64,000 nucleotides of DNA from Acetobacter nitrogenifigens DSM 23921 = NBRC 105050. GTDB taxonomy: Bacteria > Pseudomonadota > Alphaproteobacteria > Acetobacterales > Acetobacteraceae. Both the position numbers and the translations under genes were made by a program. The stretch is from assembly GCF_000429165.1 (NCBI RefSeq), contig NZ_AUBI01000013.1:46888-110887 (forward strand). Direction: 5' to 3'. Positions 39,539 to 48,682 of this stretch are shown here, piece after piece. The notes beneath the pieces were generated by a model. That model saw nothing but the letters and a program-made list of their open reading frames with translations. It did no database searches and was not told the DNA's origin. Every line of letters begins with the position of its first letter. Positions within the stretch are counted from its first letter, which is position 1.

Positions 39539-40633
39539 GTGAGCAGCGCCGAGGGATTAAAGTTCACTATCCATCCGCATCCGAACGCTACGCCTGCGGC
39601 GCGGCGCGCCGAGCTGATGGCCGATCCGGCGTTTGGACGTGTCGCGACCGATCACATGGTCGTCGTAAAATACAAGGATGGCGTCGGCTGGCACGATGCG
39701 GAAGTCCTGCCGCGCGGCCCGATTACCCTCGATCCGTCGGCGGCGGTTCTGCACTACGCCCAGGAAATTTTTGAAGGCATGAAGGCGTTCCGCACCAAGG
39801 ACGGCGGCGCCGCGATTTTCCGCCCCGAAGCCAACGCCCGCCGCTTCCGCGCCTCGGCCGAGCGTATGGCGATGCCGCAGATTCCCGAGGAACTGTTTCT
39901 CGAGGCGGTCAATCAGCTTGTGCGCGCAGATCGTGACTGGATTCCAGAAGGCGAGAACGCCAGCCTCTATATCCGCCCGTTCATGTTCGCCAACGACGCG
40001 TTCCTCGGCGTCAAGCCGGCGTCGGAATATCTGTTCATGGTGATCGCCTCCCCCGTCGGAGCGTATTTCAGCGCAGGCGCCGTGACCGTATGGGTCTCCG
40101 AGACCTATACGCGCGCAGCCCCCGGCGGCACGGGCGCCGCGAAATGTGGCGGCAATTACGCAGCCAGCCTGCTCGCTCAGGCGGAGGCGAAAGCCCAGGG
40201 CTGCGATCAGGTCGTGTTCCTCGACGCCGTGAAGCATACGGATGTCGAGGAAATGGGCGGAATGAACGTGTTTTTCGTTTTCGAAGACGGTTCACTGGTC
40301 ACGCCTCCCCTCTCCGGCACCATCCTGCCCGGCATCACGCGTGACAGCGTCATCACTCTCGCGCGTGAGAAAGGACTGACCGTTCGGGAAGAAGCCTACT
40401 CGATCGAGCAGTGGCTGGCCGACGCCCGGTCCGGTCGTATGACGGAAGCGTTCGCCTGCGGCACGGCGGCGGCGATCTCGCCCATCGGCGTCGTCAAAAC
40501 GCGCGAGGGAGAGGCCCGCATCGGCTCCGGCACCGCGGCCGGGCAAATCACCGGCGCGCTCCGCACCGCTCTTGTCGACACGCAGCGCGGTCGCTCCGCG
40601 GATGCGCACGGCTGGGTAAGTCAAGTTTTCTGA
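39539..40633 (+). CDS. ilvE: Branched-chain amino acid aminotransferase
   Basis: A fold type IV PLP enzyme of the longer BCAT group, 364 residues. The PLP Lys is in GAAKCGGNYAAS, with HYAQEIFEGMKAFR, IRPFMFAND and EEMGGMNVFFVF as family blocks. It interconverts Ile, Leu and Val with their 2-oxo acids. GTG 39539 has GGGAG eight bases upstream and is preferred; an in-frame ATG at 39500 has no such site. A strong hairpin follows the stop. Confidence 0.95.
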   Translation: MSSAEGLKFTIHPHPNATPAARRAELMADPAFGRVATDHMVVVKYKDGVGWHDAEVLPRGPITLDPSAAVLHYAQEIFEGMKAFRTKDGGAAIFRPEANARRFRASAERMAMPQIPEELFLEAVNQLVRADRDWIPEGENASLYIRPFMFANDAFLGVKPASEYLFMVIASPVGAYFSAGAVTVWVSETYTRAAPGGTGAAKCGGNYAASLLAQAEAKAQGCDQVVFLDAVKHTDVEEMGGMNVFFVFEDGSLVTPPLSGTILPGITRDSVITLAREKGLTVREEAYSIEQWLADARSGRMTEAFACGTAAAISPIGVVKTREGEARIGSGTAAGQITGALRTALVDTQRGRSADAHGWVSQVF

Positions 40634-40646
40634 CCGACGCAATCAC

Positions 40647-40681
40647 CCTCAGGAACGCGAGCGGCCCCTGCGTTCCTGAGG
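40647..40681. terminator. Perfect 12-base-pair hairpin after ilvE
   Basis: Arms CCTCAGGAACGC (40647-40658) and GCGTTCCTGAGG (40670-40681) pair perfectly around an 11-base loop, 13 bases after the ilvE stop. Neither side has a T-run, so it could stop transcription weakly, protect the 3' end or be a mobile-repeat relic. It is the strongest hairpin seen in the window. Confidence 0.6.
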
Positions 40682-40880
40682 CAGTGAAATACATAATACG
40701 TTACCAATACGAACCGTCCGGACATCTCGACCTTTCGCCCGATCGTCGCTTATCGTGACCGTGTCCTCCCCGGATTGAATCGTGACGGAGGACGCCGCGG
40801 CAAGGAGTTCATGACGCGGCTGAAGACTTTTCCATCAGGCCGGGGCGATCCTGTGACCGGCCAACCGACCAGGGTGCGCG

Positions 40881-42194
40881 ATGCTGTCGACCAATCAGGA
40901 TGCCTATTTCATGCCGTTCACTGCGAACCGGCAGTTTCGCAAGACGCCGCGCATGTTGGTCGGCGCGGACGGCATGTATTACACGGATGATGCAGGCAAC
41001 CAGGTGCTGGACGGCTGCGCTGGTCTCTGGTGCGTCAACGCCGGGCACCGTCCTCGTCGCGTAGTCGAGGCGCTCCACAAAGTCGTCGACACAGTGGATT
41101 TCGTCCCCAACTTCCAGATCGGCTACCCGCTGGCGTTCGAGGCTGCGTCACGCGTCGCAGCACTCGCGCCGGGCGACCTGAACCACGTATTCTTCTGTAA
41201 TTCGGGCTCAGAAGCCGGAGATACGGCGCTAAAGATCGCCCTCGCCTATCATCGCCTGCGTGGCGAGGGATCGCGCACGCGATTGATCGGCCGCGAACGC
41301 AGTTATCACGGAGTGGGTTTCGGCGGCATGTCTGTCGGCGGCATCGGCTCGAATCGCAAGATTTATGGCCCGCTTTTGCCAGGCGTCGACCACCTGCCCC
41401 ACACCCATGACCTGTCCCGCAACGCGTTCTCACGCGGGCAACCGGAATTCGGCGCAGAATATGCCGACGCGCTGGAGAGGATCGTCGCTCTTCACGACCC
41501 GTCCACGATCGCAGCCGTGATCGTGGAACCCATGTCCGGATCGACCGGGGTGCTGGTGCCTCCTGTGGGGTATTTGCAGAGACTCCGTGAGATATGCACG
41601 AAGTATGGAATCCTCCTGATATTCGACGAGGTGATTACCGGCTTTGGACGCCTCGGGGGCTCCTGCTTCGCAGCCGAAAGTCTGGGCGTGATTCCGGATA
41701 TCATCACTTGCGCCAAAGGTCTGACGAACGGAACGGTGCCTATGGGCGCGGCCATCCTGCGCGATCATGTGTTCGAGGCGTTCATGCAGGGACCGGAAAA
41801 CGGCATCGACATTCCTCATGGCTATACCTATTCGGGTCACCCGCTCGCGGTCGCAGCGTGTCTGGCGACGCTCGACACCTATCGTGAGGAAAACCTGTTC
41901 GAACGCGCAGCGGAAATCGCGCCGTATTTCGAAGAGGCTGTGCATTCCCTGAACGGGCTGCCGCATGTGGTGGATATCCGCAACATCGGCCTTGTCGCGG
42001 GCGTAGAACTTGAGCCACGCGCCGTCGCTCCGGGGACCCGCGCCTACGATGTGTTCCATCGCGCGTTCCATGAAGGGCTACTGCTGCGCTACACGGGCGA
42101 CATCATCGCACTCTCGCCGCCACTGATCATCACGAAGTCGCAGATTGACGAAACCTTCGAAAAGCTGGGCAAGCTGATCCGGGAGGTCGCCTGA
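40881..42194 (+). CDS. Class III omega-amino acid:pyruvate aminotransferase
   Basis: A 437-residue fold type I PLP enzyme. NSGSEAGDTALKIA binds phosphate, LIFDEVITGFGRLG holds the PLP-pyridine Asp, and TCAKGLTNGTVPMGA carries the Schiff-base Lys. The pattern VNAGHRPRRVVEAL and SYHGVGFGGMSVGG resemble beta-alanine:pyruvate transaminases. It would produce malonate semialdehyde from beta-alanine, the end product of reductive pyrimidine breakdown, but other omega-amines are possible. A 247-base gap separates it from ilvE, and the phospholipase homologue begins 55 bases downstream. Confidence 0.9.
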   Translation: MLSTNQDAYFMPFTANRQFRKTPRMLVGADGMYYTDDAGNQVLDGCAGLWCVNAGHRPRRVVEALHKVVDTVDFVPNFQIGYPLAFEAASRVAALAPGDLNHVFFCNSGSEAGDTALKIALAYHRLRGEGSRTRLIGRERSYHGVGFGGMSVGGIGSNRKIYGPLLPGVDHLPHTHDLSRNAFSRGQPEFGAEYADALERIVALHDPSTIAAVIVEPMSGSTGVLVPPVGYLQRLREICTKYGILLIFDEVITGFGRLGGSCFAAESLGVIPDIITCAKGLTNGTVPMGAAILRDHVFEAFMQGPENGIDIPHGYTYSGHPLAVAACLATLDTYREENLFERAAEIAPYFEEAVHSLNGLPHVVDIRNIGLVAGVELEPRAVAPGTRAYDVFHRAFHEGLLLRYTGDIIALSPPLIITKSQIDETFEKLGKLIREVA

Positions 42195-42249
42195 TCTCCC
42201 ACGCGGCATCGACGGCGCAAGCTCCGCGCACTTCGCCGATGGCGTCCCA

Positions 42250-44400
42250 ATGACGGGGGCGTTCGGGAAGTCCTTGAGCGGTCGCAGGGCGGTGTTGCAG
42301 GGGTTGAGCGCAGCAGCGCTCTCCACGAGTTTTGAACGCGGCGTCCGCCGCGCCATGGCCTTGCCCGCATACCGCCGCACACATTCGATCGCGGATGTCG
42401 GGCACGTCGTCATCCTGATGCAATCGGGACGGTCGTTCGATCATTATTTCGGCGCGCTTCAGGGCGTACGCGGCTTCAACGACCCGCATCCTGCGCGCCT
42501 TTCATCGGGCGCCGCCATCTGGGCTCAGCCTGATGGCGGCGGCGGCGCGCTTCCTTTTCGTCCTGATGAACCGGATCTGGGCGCTCGTGCGCTCACGCGC
42601 CCTCCCGATGATTGGGAGGCCATGCAGCACGCCGCCGGGTACGGCCACTGGAGCGATTGGGCTCAGGCCAGAGACGCCGCCAGCATGGCGCATATGCTCC
42701 GCGACGACATCCCGTATCACTACGCACTGGCGGACGCCTTCACGATCTGTGACGCTTACTATTCGTCCGTTTTGGGGCCGGGCGGTCCAAACCGGTCCTG
42801 CATGTGGAGCGGCTGGGTCGGCAACGACGGCAGGGACGGTGGGCCGATGCTGGACGACGCGGGCGACGGCTACTCGTGGCGAACCTGCCCCGAACGTCTG
42901 GACATGGTTGGAGTGTCGTGGCGCGTCTATCAGGATGCCGGGCAAGGGCTGACTGCAAAAGGTCGCTGGGGCGCATCTTCCAACGCCTTTGTCGGCAATG
43001 GCGGCGAGAACACCCTGCTCCGTTTCAAGCGATTTCAGGCGGCAGCGGATGGGACGCCTATCGCCCGCGCCGCCCGAAGCGGCGCCCATGCTGGCGATGG
43101 AAACGCGCTGCTCGCCGATTTAGAAGCCGATGTCAGGAGTGGCTTACTGCCACAGGTTTCCTGGATCGTCGCTCCGGAAGCGTATTCCGAACGCGCGGAC
43201 TGGCCTGCAAATTACGGAGCCTGGTACGCGGGACGCATCCTCGATATCCTGACTTCCAATCCTGAAATCTGGGGACGTACGGCTCTATTCCTGACATACG
43301 ATGGAAGCGGCGGATTTTTCGACCATGTAGTCCCGCCGCTCCCCCCGTTCGACGCCACGCGTGGCGCCTCCACGATTGCGGCGGACGACGAATTTTTTCG
43401 AGGGTCCGCCAAATTCGCGGCCGGTCCTTACGGCTTGGGGCCGCGTGTGCCCATGCTGGTCATTTCGCCCTGGAGCCGCGGCGGATGGGTAAATTCGCAG
43501 GTGTTCGATCACACTTCGCTCATCCGTTTTCTCGAACGGCGGTTCGACATGGGCGGATCGGCCTTTGTGGAGGATAACATTACGCCCTGGAGGCGCGCTG
43601 TCGCGGGAGATTTGACGTCTGCGTTCGACTTTTCGTCTGCCGATCACAAATATCCGGCATTGCCGTCCACGGCATCATTCGCCCCGAAGAATCACGACCG
43701 CCGGGATGTTCCATCCCCCCGCCCCTCGGACCTCCAGCGAATGCCCGAGCAGGAAACCGGGACACGTCCGGCGCGCGCCCTCCCCTACGATCTGCATGTT
43801 TCAGCGACGCCGCACCGCCGTAGCGACACGTTGTCGCTCAACTTCGAAAACAATGGTGAATCTGGTGCCGTTTTTCAGTTGCGCGATGGCCTCGGCTTCT
43901 CGTCTCCACGCTTCTACACGGTTACAGGCGGTCAGAATCTGCGCGCCTCGTGGGATGGTTTGCAGGAACGGGCCTACGATGTAGCGGTTCATGGGCCGAA
44001 CGGATTTTACCGCTCGTTCAAGGGAGCTTTCGCCGATGCGTCGGCAGCGCAGGTAGGCGTCGCCACGAAGACCGACCGTGACCACCATTCGCTGGTGGTG
44101 ATCCTGACTAATCATGGTGGTCGGCGCGCGCATATGTTGCTGACCGACATCTACACTGGCGTTTCCGTCCAGCATGTTATTCCGCCGCATGAAGCAAAGA
44201 GCGTAAGTGTCTCTGTCGTCGACACCAGTGGGTGGTATGATCTGAAGATCGGCGAGGTCGAGGATCGCTCGTATGAAACGGTGTTGGCCGGGCATGTCGA
44301 AGACGGCCACCCCAGCAACACGGATCCTGGCATGGGCAAGGTGCTCGGAGCGCGACCTCCACCCGGCGGCCCGTTTGGCGACGCGATGCGTAAGTCCTGA
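42250..44400 (+). CDS. Phospholipase C family protein with degenerate active site
   Basis: A 716-residue homologue of the phosphocholine-specific phospholipase C/AcpA phosphoesterase family. It begins with a Tat-like leader (GRRAVLQGLSAAAL, 11-24). The catalytic-domain framework is intact (RSFDHYFG 61-68, DDIPYHYALADAFTICDAYY 152-171, VSWIVAPEAYSE 303-314), and two C-terminal DUF756-type beta domains follow from about residue 510. The metal ligands and nucleophile are missing: the usual ENR before SFDHYFG is SGR (59-61), GPT-x-PNR is GPGGPNR (176-182), and YDENDGFFDH is YDGSGGFFDH (350-359). It is therefore predicted to be an exported non-catalytic protein. It may be a lipid- or glycan-binding pseudoenzyme; annotation as a working phospholipase would be misleading. 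Confidence 0.88.
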   Translation: MTGAFGKSLSGRRAVLQGLSAAALSTSFERGVRRAMALPAYRRTHSIADVGHVVILMQSGRSFDHYFGALQGVRGFNDPHPARLSSGAAIWAQPDGGGGALPFRPDEPDLGARALTRPPDDWEAMQHAAGYGHWSDWAQARDAASMAHMLRDDIPYHYALADAFTICDAYYSSVLGPGGPNRSCMWSGWVGNDGRDGGPMLDDAGDGYSWRTCPERLDMVGVSWRVYQDAGQGLTAKGRWGASSNAFVGNGGENTLLRFKRFQAAADGTPIARAARSGAHAGDGNALLADLEADVRSGLLPQVSWIVAPEAYSERADWPANYGAWYAGRILDILTSNPEIWGRTALFLTYDGSGGFFDHVVPPLPPFDATRGASTIAADDEFFRGSAKFAAGPYGLGPRVPMLVISPWSRGGWVNSQVFDHTSLIRFLERRFDMGGSAFVEDNITPWRRAVAGDLTSAFDFSSADHKYPALPSTASFAPKNHDRRDVPSPRPSDLQRMPEQETGTRPARALPYDLHVSATPHRRSDTLSLNFENNGESGAVFQLRDGLGFSSPRFYTVTGGQNLRASWDGLQERAYDVAVHGPNGFYRSFKGAFADASAAQVGVATKTDRDHHSLVVILTNHGGRRAHMLLTDIYTGVSVQHVIPPHEAKSVSVSVVDTSGWYDLKIGEVEDRSYETVLAGHVEDGHPSNTDPGMGKVLGARPPPGGPFGDAMRKS

Positions 44401-44547
44401 AGCTGGCGAACGCGGATAACCATTCGCTCCTGTCGACCACACTGCCGTTCGGGGCTTGAGCCTCCGTGATTGCATTGTTTCGCGCGCTTTGCGTTCTCTC
44501 TACGCTACGAATGATCGGGCTCCCTGAAATCGGTTGAACCTGCCTTG

Positions 44548-44573
44548 AGGTCCTCCAGAACGCCGGAGGACCT
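44548..44573. terminator. Hairpin downstream of the phospholipase homologue
   Basis: Perfect 9-base arms AGGTCCTCC (44548-44556) and GGAGGACCT (44565-44573) with an 8-base loop lie 148 bases after the phospholipase homologue stop. No T-run follows. It sits in a 525-base non-coding stretch (44401-44925) that otherwise contains only the receptor promoter region. Confidence 0.45.
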
Positions 44574-44851
44574 GATCAGACCGGGATCCGGCCGATTGCC
44601 GAAACCTCCGACAACCGCATGGTCAGGGGATCATGCGGCTACAGGTGGCGCATGTCGCTGTTCGAGGCCGCACGAACTGGCGGCATTGGGGACGGCGCCC
44701 CAATCCTGTCGAAGCAGTATCGCTGTCGAACGTTCTCGTCATGAATGCCGCACAAGACAAGACCGCTTCAGCGACGCCTTCACCCCGCGCCGCAACGTCG
44801 GCGTGGTCGTCTTGCCGATTCAGGCGTCAGGCTTAGCTTCGTCATATTATG

Positions 44852-44880
44852 TTGCGAATCACTATCACTTGCAATAATAA
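44852..44880 (+). promoter_or_regulatory. Candidate promoter with overlapping iron-box-like repeat
   Basis: TTGCGA (44852-44857) and TAATAA (44875-44880) are separated by exactly 17 bases, 45 bases before the receptor start, and fit a sigma-70-type promoter. The same interval holds a loose dyad, TTGCGAATC to CACTTGCAA, of the kind Fur-family regulators bind. Placement upstream of a siderophore receptor makes iron control likely, but the match is visual only. Confidence 0.45.
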
Positions 44881-44925
44881 CTCGGGGCCGTTTTTGGCGG
44901 ATGACTCCTTTGCGACGGTCACAAA

Positions 44926-47193
44926 ATGCAAAAGAAGCCGATGCTCGCTCTCAGATTTTCCCTGCATGTAAAGACGGTTCAAAAATTTCTCCTCAGCAGC
45001 GCAGCCATGACCGGACTTATGGCCGGTCACGCACAAGCCTCCCATGTCGGGTACGTCCGTGCACGCGCCCCTCAACAGGTCGTCGGCAAAACGGCGGCGC
45101 CCCTTTCCCCATCAGGCACAAGCAGCAAAACTTCGCGCCCCCCGCTTCACGGCGTCCCAGCAGTCGCAAAACCCGAGAACATTAATGTTCTCGGCCGCCG
45201 CATGGTCGCAACCAACGCGTCGGCGGGCACGAAGACCGACACTCCGCTTCTGGAGACGACACAAAGCGTATCGGTCGTCACCCGCGCCTTCATGACGGAA
45301 CGTCTGGTGCAATCAATCGGCGAGGCGCTGCGCTACGCGCGGGGCGTCAATCCGGATACCTATGGCGCGGACTCCCGCTTCGACTGGATCCGCATCCGCG
45401 GCTTCGATGTTACGACGTATGGTATGTACCTCGATGGCATGCGTCTTACCGCAGGCACGACCGGCCCCGTTCAGGAGCAATATGGGCTGGACCGTGTAGA
45501 GGTGCTGAATGGACCGTCCTCGGTGCTCTACGGGCAGGCGGCGCCGGGTGGGTTGGTAAACATGGTCAGCAAGAAGCCAAGTTCCACGCCGTATCATGAA
45601 CTGCAGTTCGTCGCCGGTTCCTGGGCGCGATACCAGGGGCAGTTCGACATGACCGGATCTATCCCGGGAACCGGGGGATCAGTGGACGGGCGCGTTGTCG
45701 GGCTGGTGCGCGACGCGGACACTCAGGTCCGTTATGTGAAGGACAACCGCATCTATGTTGCGCCCTCTTTTACCTGGCACATCACCCCGAAGGACGATTT
45801 CACCTTCCTGTCGTCTTATCTGCATGATCATACGTCAGGGGATCAGTTCTATCCAGCCTATGGGACGGCGCTTTACAATCCGAATGGAAAGCTGAGCACA
45901 TCCAGCTTCCTTGGATCACCTGATCTCGACAAGTGGGATCGGAACCAATACGCGATCGGCTTTCTTTACGAACATCGTTTCAACAGCAATTGGCGCTTTC
46001 AGCAGAGCTTCCGATATCTCGGGCTCGATCTGAACTGGTCGCAGGCCTACAGCACCAGCCTGAGCGCAGACATGATCCATATAAACCGTCTTGCATTTCG
46101 TGAGGTGGCGTCTGGGCAATTATACACGTCCGACAGTCGTCTTGTCGGTCATATTCATACCCGTCCAGTGGATCAGACCGTATTACTCGGATTCGATTAT
46201 TCTCGTTACGATCTTGCTCAGGATTATGGTTACACGACCGGCACGCAGCTCAATATTTTCAATCCGGTCTATACAATCCAGCCCGCCATTAAAATGACGA
46301 CCCACATCGTCCAGCAATCAGAACAAAAAGGACTTTATTTTCAAGATCAAATCAAAATCACGGACCGCATTCTGGTGAACCTCGGCGGGCGTTACGACTG
46401 GACGAATACTGCGACCTTGACCACGACCAGTTCGAGCGCAGTCACAAGTGGCCAGAACAACGGAGTTTTCACCTATCGCGGGGGCATCGGTTATCTTTTC
46501 CCATTCGGCCTCATGGCTTACGCGTCGTATGCACGCTCTTTCCAGCCGGTTACGGGCGTCAATTTCTATGGGCAGGCTTTCAAGCCGACCTACGGCAAAC
46601 AGGTGGAGGTCGGCGCGAAATATCAGCCGAAGGATAAGTCGAGCTTCCTGACGGCTTCTCTCTTTGACCTTACTCAGACGAATGTGAGCCAGACCGATCC
46701 ATCAAACGCGCTGAACACGATCCAGACCGGAGAAATCCGCGTCAAAGGTTTTGAAACCTCTGCGAACGTCAGCCTTGGATCAGGATTCGACCTTGTCTTC
46801 GCCTATACGTATCTTGATCCGGTTATACGTAAATCCACCATAGGTCAGAACGGTAAGCGCCCGACTCTTATCCCACGTAATACCGTCTCTCTATGGGGCG
46901 ACTATCAGATGCAGCCCGGACTGGCGCCTGCTTTGACCGGCCTGGGTGTTGGCATGGGGATGAGATATATCGGCAACATAGAAGGCGACAACAACGATAC
47001 GTTCGCAACACCGGCTGTCACCCTCTTCGACGCCGCCGTCCACTATGATTTTGGACGAAGCAACCGGTGGCGCATCGGACTGAATATCAACAACCTGTTT
47101 GACAAGACCTATGTCGCCAGTTGCTCGGGAACGACGACATGTTATTATGGGCAGCGTAGGCAAGTGCTCGGTAGCGTTCGCGCAAGCTGGTAG
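44926..47193 (+). CDS. TonB-dependent siderophore receptor
   Basis: A 755-residue outer-membrane receptor. It has a signal peptide of about 37 residues, TonB box ENINVLG at about 84-90, then the plug domain (TTQSVSVVTRAFM, IRGFDVTTYGMYLDGMR, VEVLNGPSSVLYGQAAPGG) and a 22-strand barrel ending in VRASW with a terminal aromatic residue. The plug sequence is of the FhuA/FpvA ferric-siderophore group. It imports an Fe-siderophore with TonB energy; the exact ligand is unknown. No FecIR-type sigma factor or siderophore transporter genes are adjacent. Confidence 0.95.
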   Translation: MQKKPMLALRFSLHVKTVQKFLLSSAAMTGLMAGHAQASHVGYVRARAPQQVVGKTAAPLSPSGTSSKTSRPPLHGVPAVAKPENINVLGRRMVATNASAGTKTDTPLLETTQSVSVVTRAFMTERLVQSIGEALRYARGVNPDTYGADSRFDWIRIRGFDVTTYGMYLDGMRLTAGTTGPVQEQYGLDRVEVLNGPSSVLYGQAAPGGLVNMVSKKPSSTPYHELQFVAGSWARYQGQFDMTGSIPGTGGSVDGRVVGLVRDADTQVRYVKDNRIYVAPSFTWHITPKDDFTFLSSYLHDHTSGDQFYPAYGTALYNPNGKLSTSSFLGSPDLDKWDRNQYAIGFLYEHRFNSNWRFQQSFRYLGLDLNWSQAYSTSLSADMIHINRLAFREVASGQLYTSDSRLVGHIHTRPVDQTVLLGFDYSRYDLAQDYGYTTGTQLNIFNPVYTIQPAIKMTTHIVQQSEQKGLYFQDQIKITDRILVNLGGRYDWTNTATLTTTSSSAVTSGQNNGVFTYRGGIGYLFPFGLMAYASYARSFQPVTGVNFYGQAFKPTYGKQVEVGAKYQPKDKSSFLTASLFDLTQTNVSQTDPSNALNTIQTGEIRVKGFETSANVSLGSGFDLVFAYTYLDPVIRKSTIGQNGKRPTLIPRNTVSLWGDYQMQPGLAPALTGLGVGMGMRYIGNIEGDNNDTFATPAVTLFDAAVHYDFGRSNRWRIGLNINNLFDKTYVASCSGTTTCYYGQRRQVLGSVRASW

Positions 47194-47242
47194 CGCTCAC
47201 CCGCGATAAGCCGTTTCACGTCACAACGCCCGCCAACGAAGA

Positions 47243-47276
47243 ACGCGCCCGTATTCCCAGGGGAACGCAGGCGCGT
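47243..47276. terminator. Bidirectional terminator candidate
   Basis: Arms ACGCGCC (47243-47249) and GGCGCGT (47270-47276) extend inward through imperfect CGT-TTCCC/GGGAA-CG pairing. The hairpin lies in the 128-base gap between the convergent receptor and lactonase genes and could end both messages. Confidence 0.5.
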
Positions 47277-47321
47277 CTCGCGGCAAGAAATTTTAACCTG
47301 CTCGCCTTGTGAAAGGCGCCC

Positions 47322-48647
47322 TCAGGCCTTGGTGGTCGTAAACGCGAAAGCCGTAGGCGTTCCAACGGGCGTAAACGTCCAGGTGAAATCCAGCGCGCCT
47401 GTCGTCGGATCGACCTTGAACGAGGTGATCGAATCACTGCGCTGGTTGGCGACGAAAAGGAATTTCGCAGCGGGATCGAAGCTCAGCGACCGTCCGTAAT
47501 CCGCACGCGCCCACACCTCGTCCAGAAGCGCCAGAGAACGATCGGGCTTGACGCCGAACACAGCTATGGAGTTGCCCAGACGGTTCGTGACGTAAAGGAA
47601 TTTTCCGTTCGGATGCAGCATGATTCCAGCGGCGATGGTGCTGCCTCGGAAATGCGACGTGACGGTGGAGATGCTCTGACGTGGCGAGATCGCGCCGGTG
47701 TCGGTGTCATAATCCGCGACGACCACGCGGGAATTCTGCTCGCCCAGAATGTAGATCGTCTTTCCGTCCGGGCTGAAGCAGAAATGCCGAGGCGCCGAGC
47801 CCGGCTCCATTGCGTGAAACGGTATTTTCGCGGGCGTCAGCGTTCCGTGGTCGGGATCGAGCGTGAACACGTAGATACGATCGAGCCCGGCGTCGGCGAC
47901 AAGGACGAAACGTCCCGCCACATCGGCCTGCACCATGTGCGCATGGGCGCCGGAATGGTCGCTGACAGCGTAATTTCCGGGAGGGTTGTCCTTCGCCCGC
48001 TCAGGCATGCGCGGCCCGGAGTTCTTCACGAGGGCCGTTCGCTCGCCAAGGCTTCCATCGTCCTTGATTCGAATGACGGCGACGCTGCCACTGGAATAAT
48101 TGGCGACCAGCAGAAAGCGGCCGGACGGATGAACGCTCAGATGCGCCGGATTGGCGCCTGCCGACGTCACGGTGTTCAGCTTCGTCAGCACGCCGGTGTG
48201 CGGATCGATGGAGAACGCCGTCGCCGCCCCGCTGTCCTTGTTCGCCCCGTAATCTTCCAGTTCGTTGCAGGCGTAAAGAAAGCGGCGATCATGGGAGAGC
48301 GCGAGGAACGACGGATTGTCGGTGTCTTCGAACACGGAAAGATGGGTCAGCACGCCGTTGTCCGGATTCATCTCGAACAACGTCACGCCCTTCGCGTTGG
48401 CTTCCGGCGGCCCGTGCTTCGTGTAACCCCCAACGTAGCACAACACACGCTCTCCGCTTGACTGCGCCGCTGCGGCTTCTGGCGTAGTCTTGGGCAGCGC
48501 TCCTGCGGGCAAGGGTTCGGCGGGAGGCGTCGGCGGAGGCGCCGCAGGTTTCGGAGCTGCCGCCGATGCACGCCATGCGGCGCCAGCGACCCCAGCGGCG
48601 ACAAGTGATGAGCCGAGGACCCGACGGCTGATATTCCAGTTTTCCAT
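47322..48647 (-). CDS. Exported lactonase, YbhE/Pgl-like beta-propeller
   Basis: A 441-residue protein with a Tat-like leader (SRRVLGSSLVAAGVAGAAW, residues 8-26), a Pro/Ala-rich linker and a seven-bladed propeller of the 6-phosphogluconolactonase family. Blades include HDRRFLYACNELEDYG, HLSVHPSGRFLLVANYSSGS and PRHFCFSPDGKTIYILGEQNS. Cytoplasmic Pgl enzymes act in the pentose phosphate pathway; the export signal here suggests a periplasmic sugar lactone instead, relevant in organisms that oxidise sugars outside the cytoplasm. GGAAG precedes the ATG. Confidence 0.88.
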   Translation of the reverse strand: MENWNISRRVLGSSLVAAGVAGAAWRASAAAPKPAAPPPTPPAEPLPAGALPKTTPEAAAAQSSGERVLCYVGGYTKHGPPEANAKGVTLFEMNPDNGVLTHLSVFEDTDNPSFLALSHDRRFLYACNELEDYGANKDSGAATAFSIDPHTGVLTKLNTVTSAGANPAHLSVHPSGRFLLVANYSSGSVAVIRIKDDGSLGERTALVKNSGPRMPERAKDNPPGNYAVSDHSGAHAHMVQADVAGRFVLVADAGLDRIYVFTLDPDHGTLTPAKIPFHAMEPGSAPRHFCFSPDGKTIYILGEQNSRVVVADYDTDTGAISPRQSISTVTSHFRGSTIAAGIMLHPNGKFLYVTNRLGNSIAVFGVKPDRSLALLDEVWARADYGRSLSFDPAAKFLFVANQRSDSITSFKVDPTTGALDFTWTFTPVGTPTAFAFTTTKA

Positions 48648-48682
48648 TGTTCTTCCTTATTGACCTGTCTGGCACGCGTAAT

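Noticed and set aside
42250..44400. Annotation as an active phosphocholine-specific phospholipase C
   Set aside because: Overall homology fits, but nucleophile and metal-ligand motifs are replaced by Gly/Ser, so enzymatic activity is not supported.
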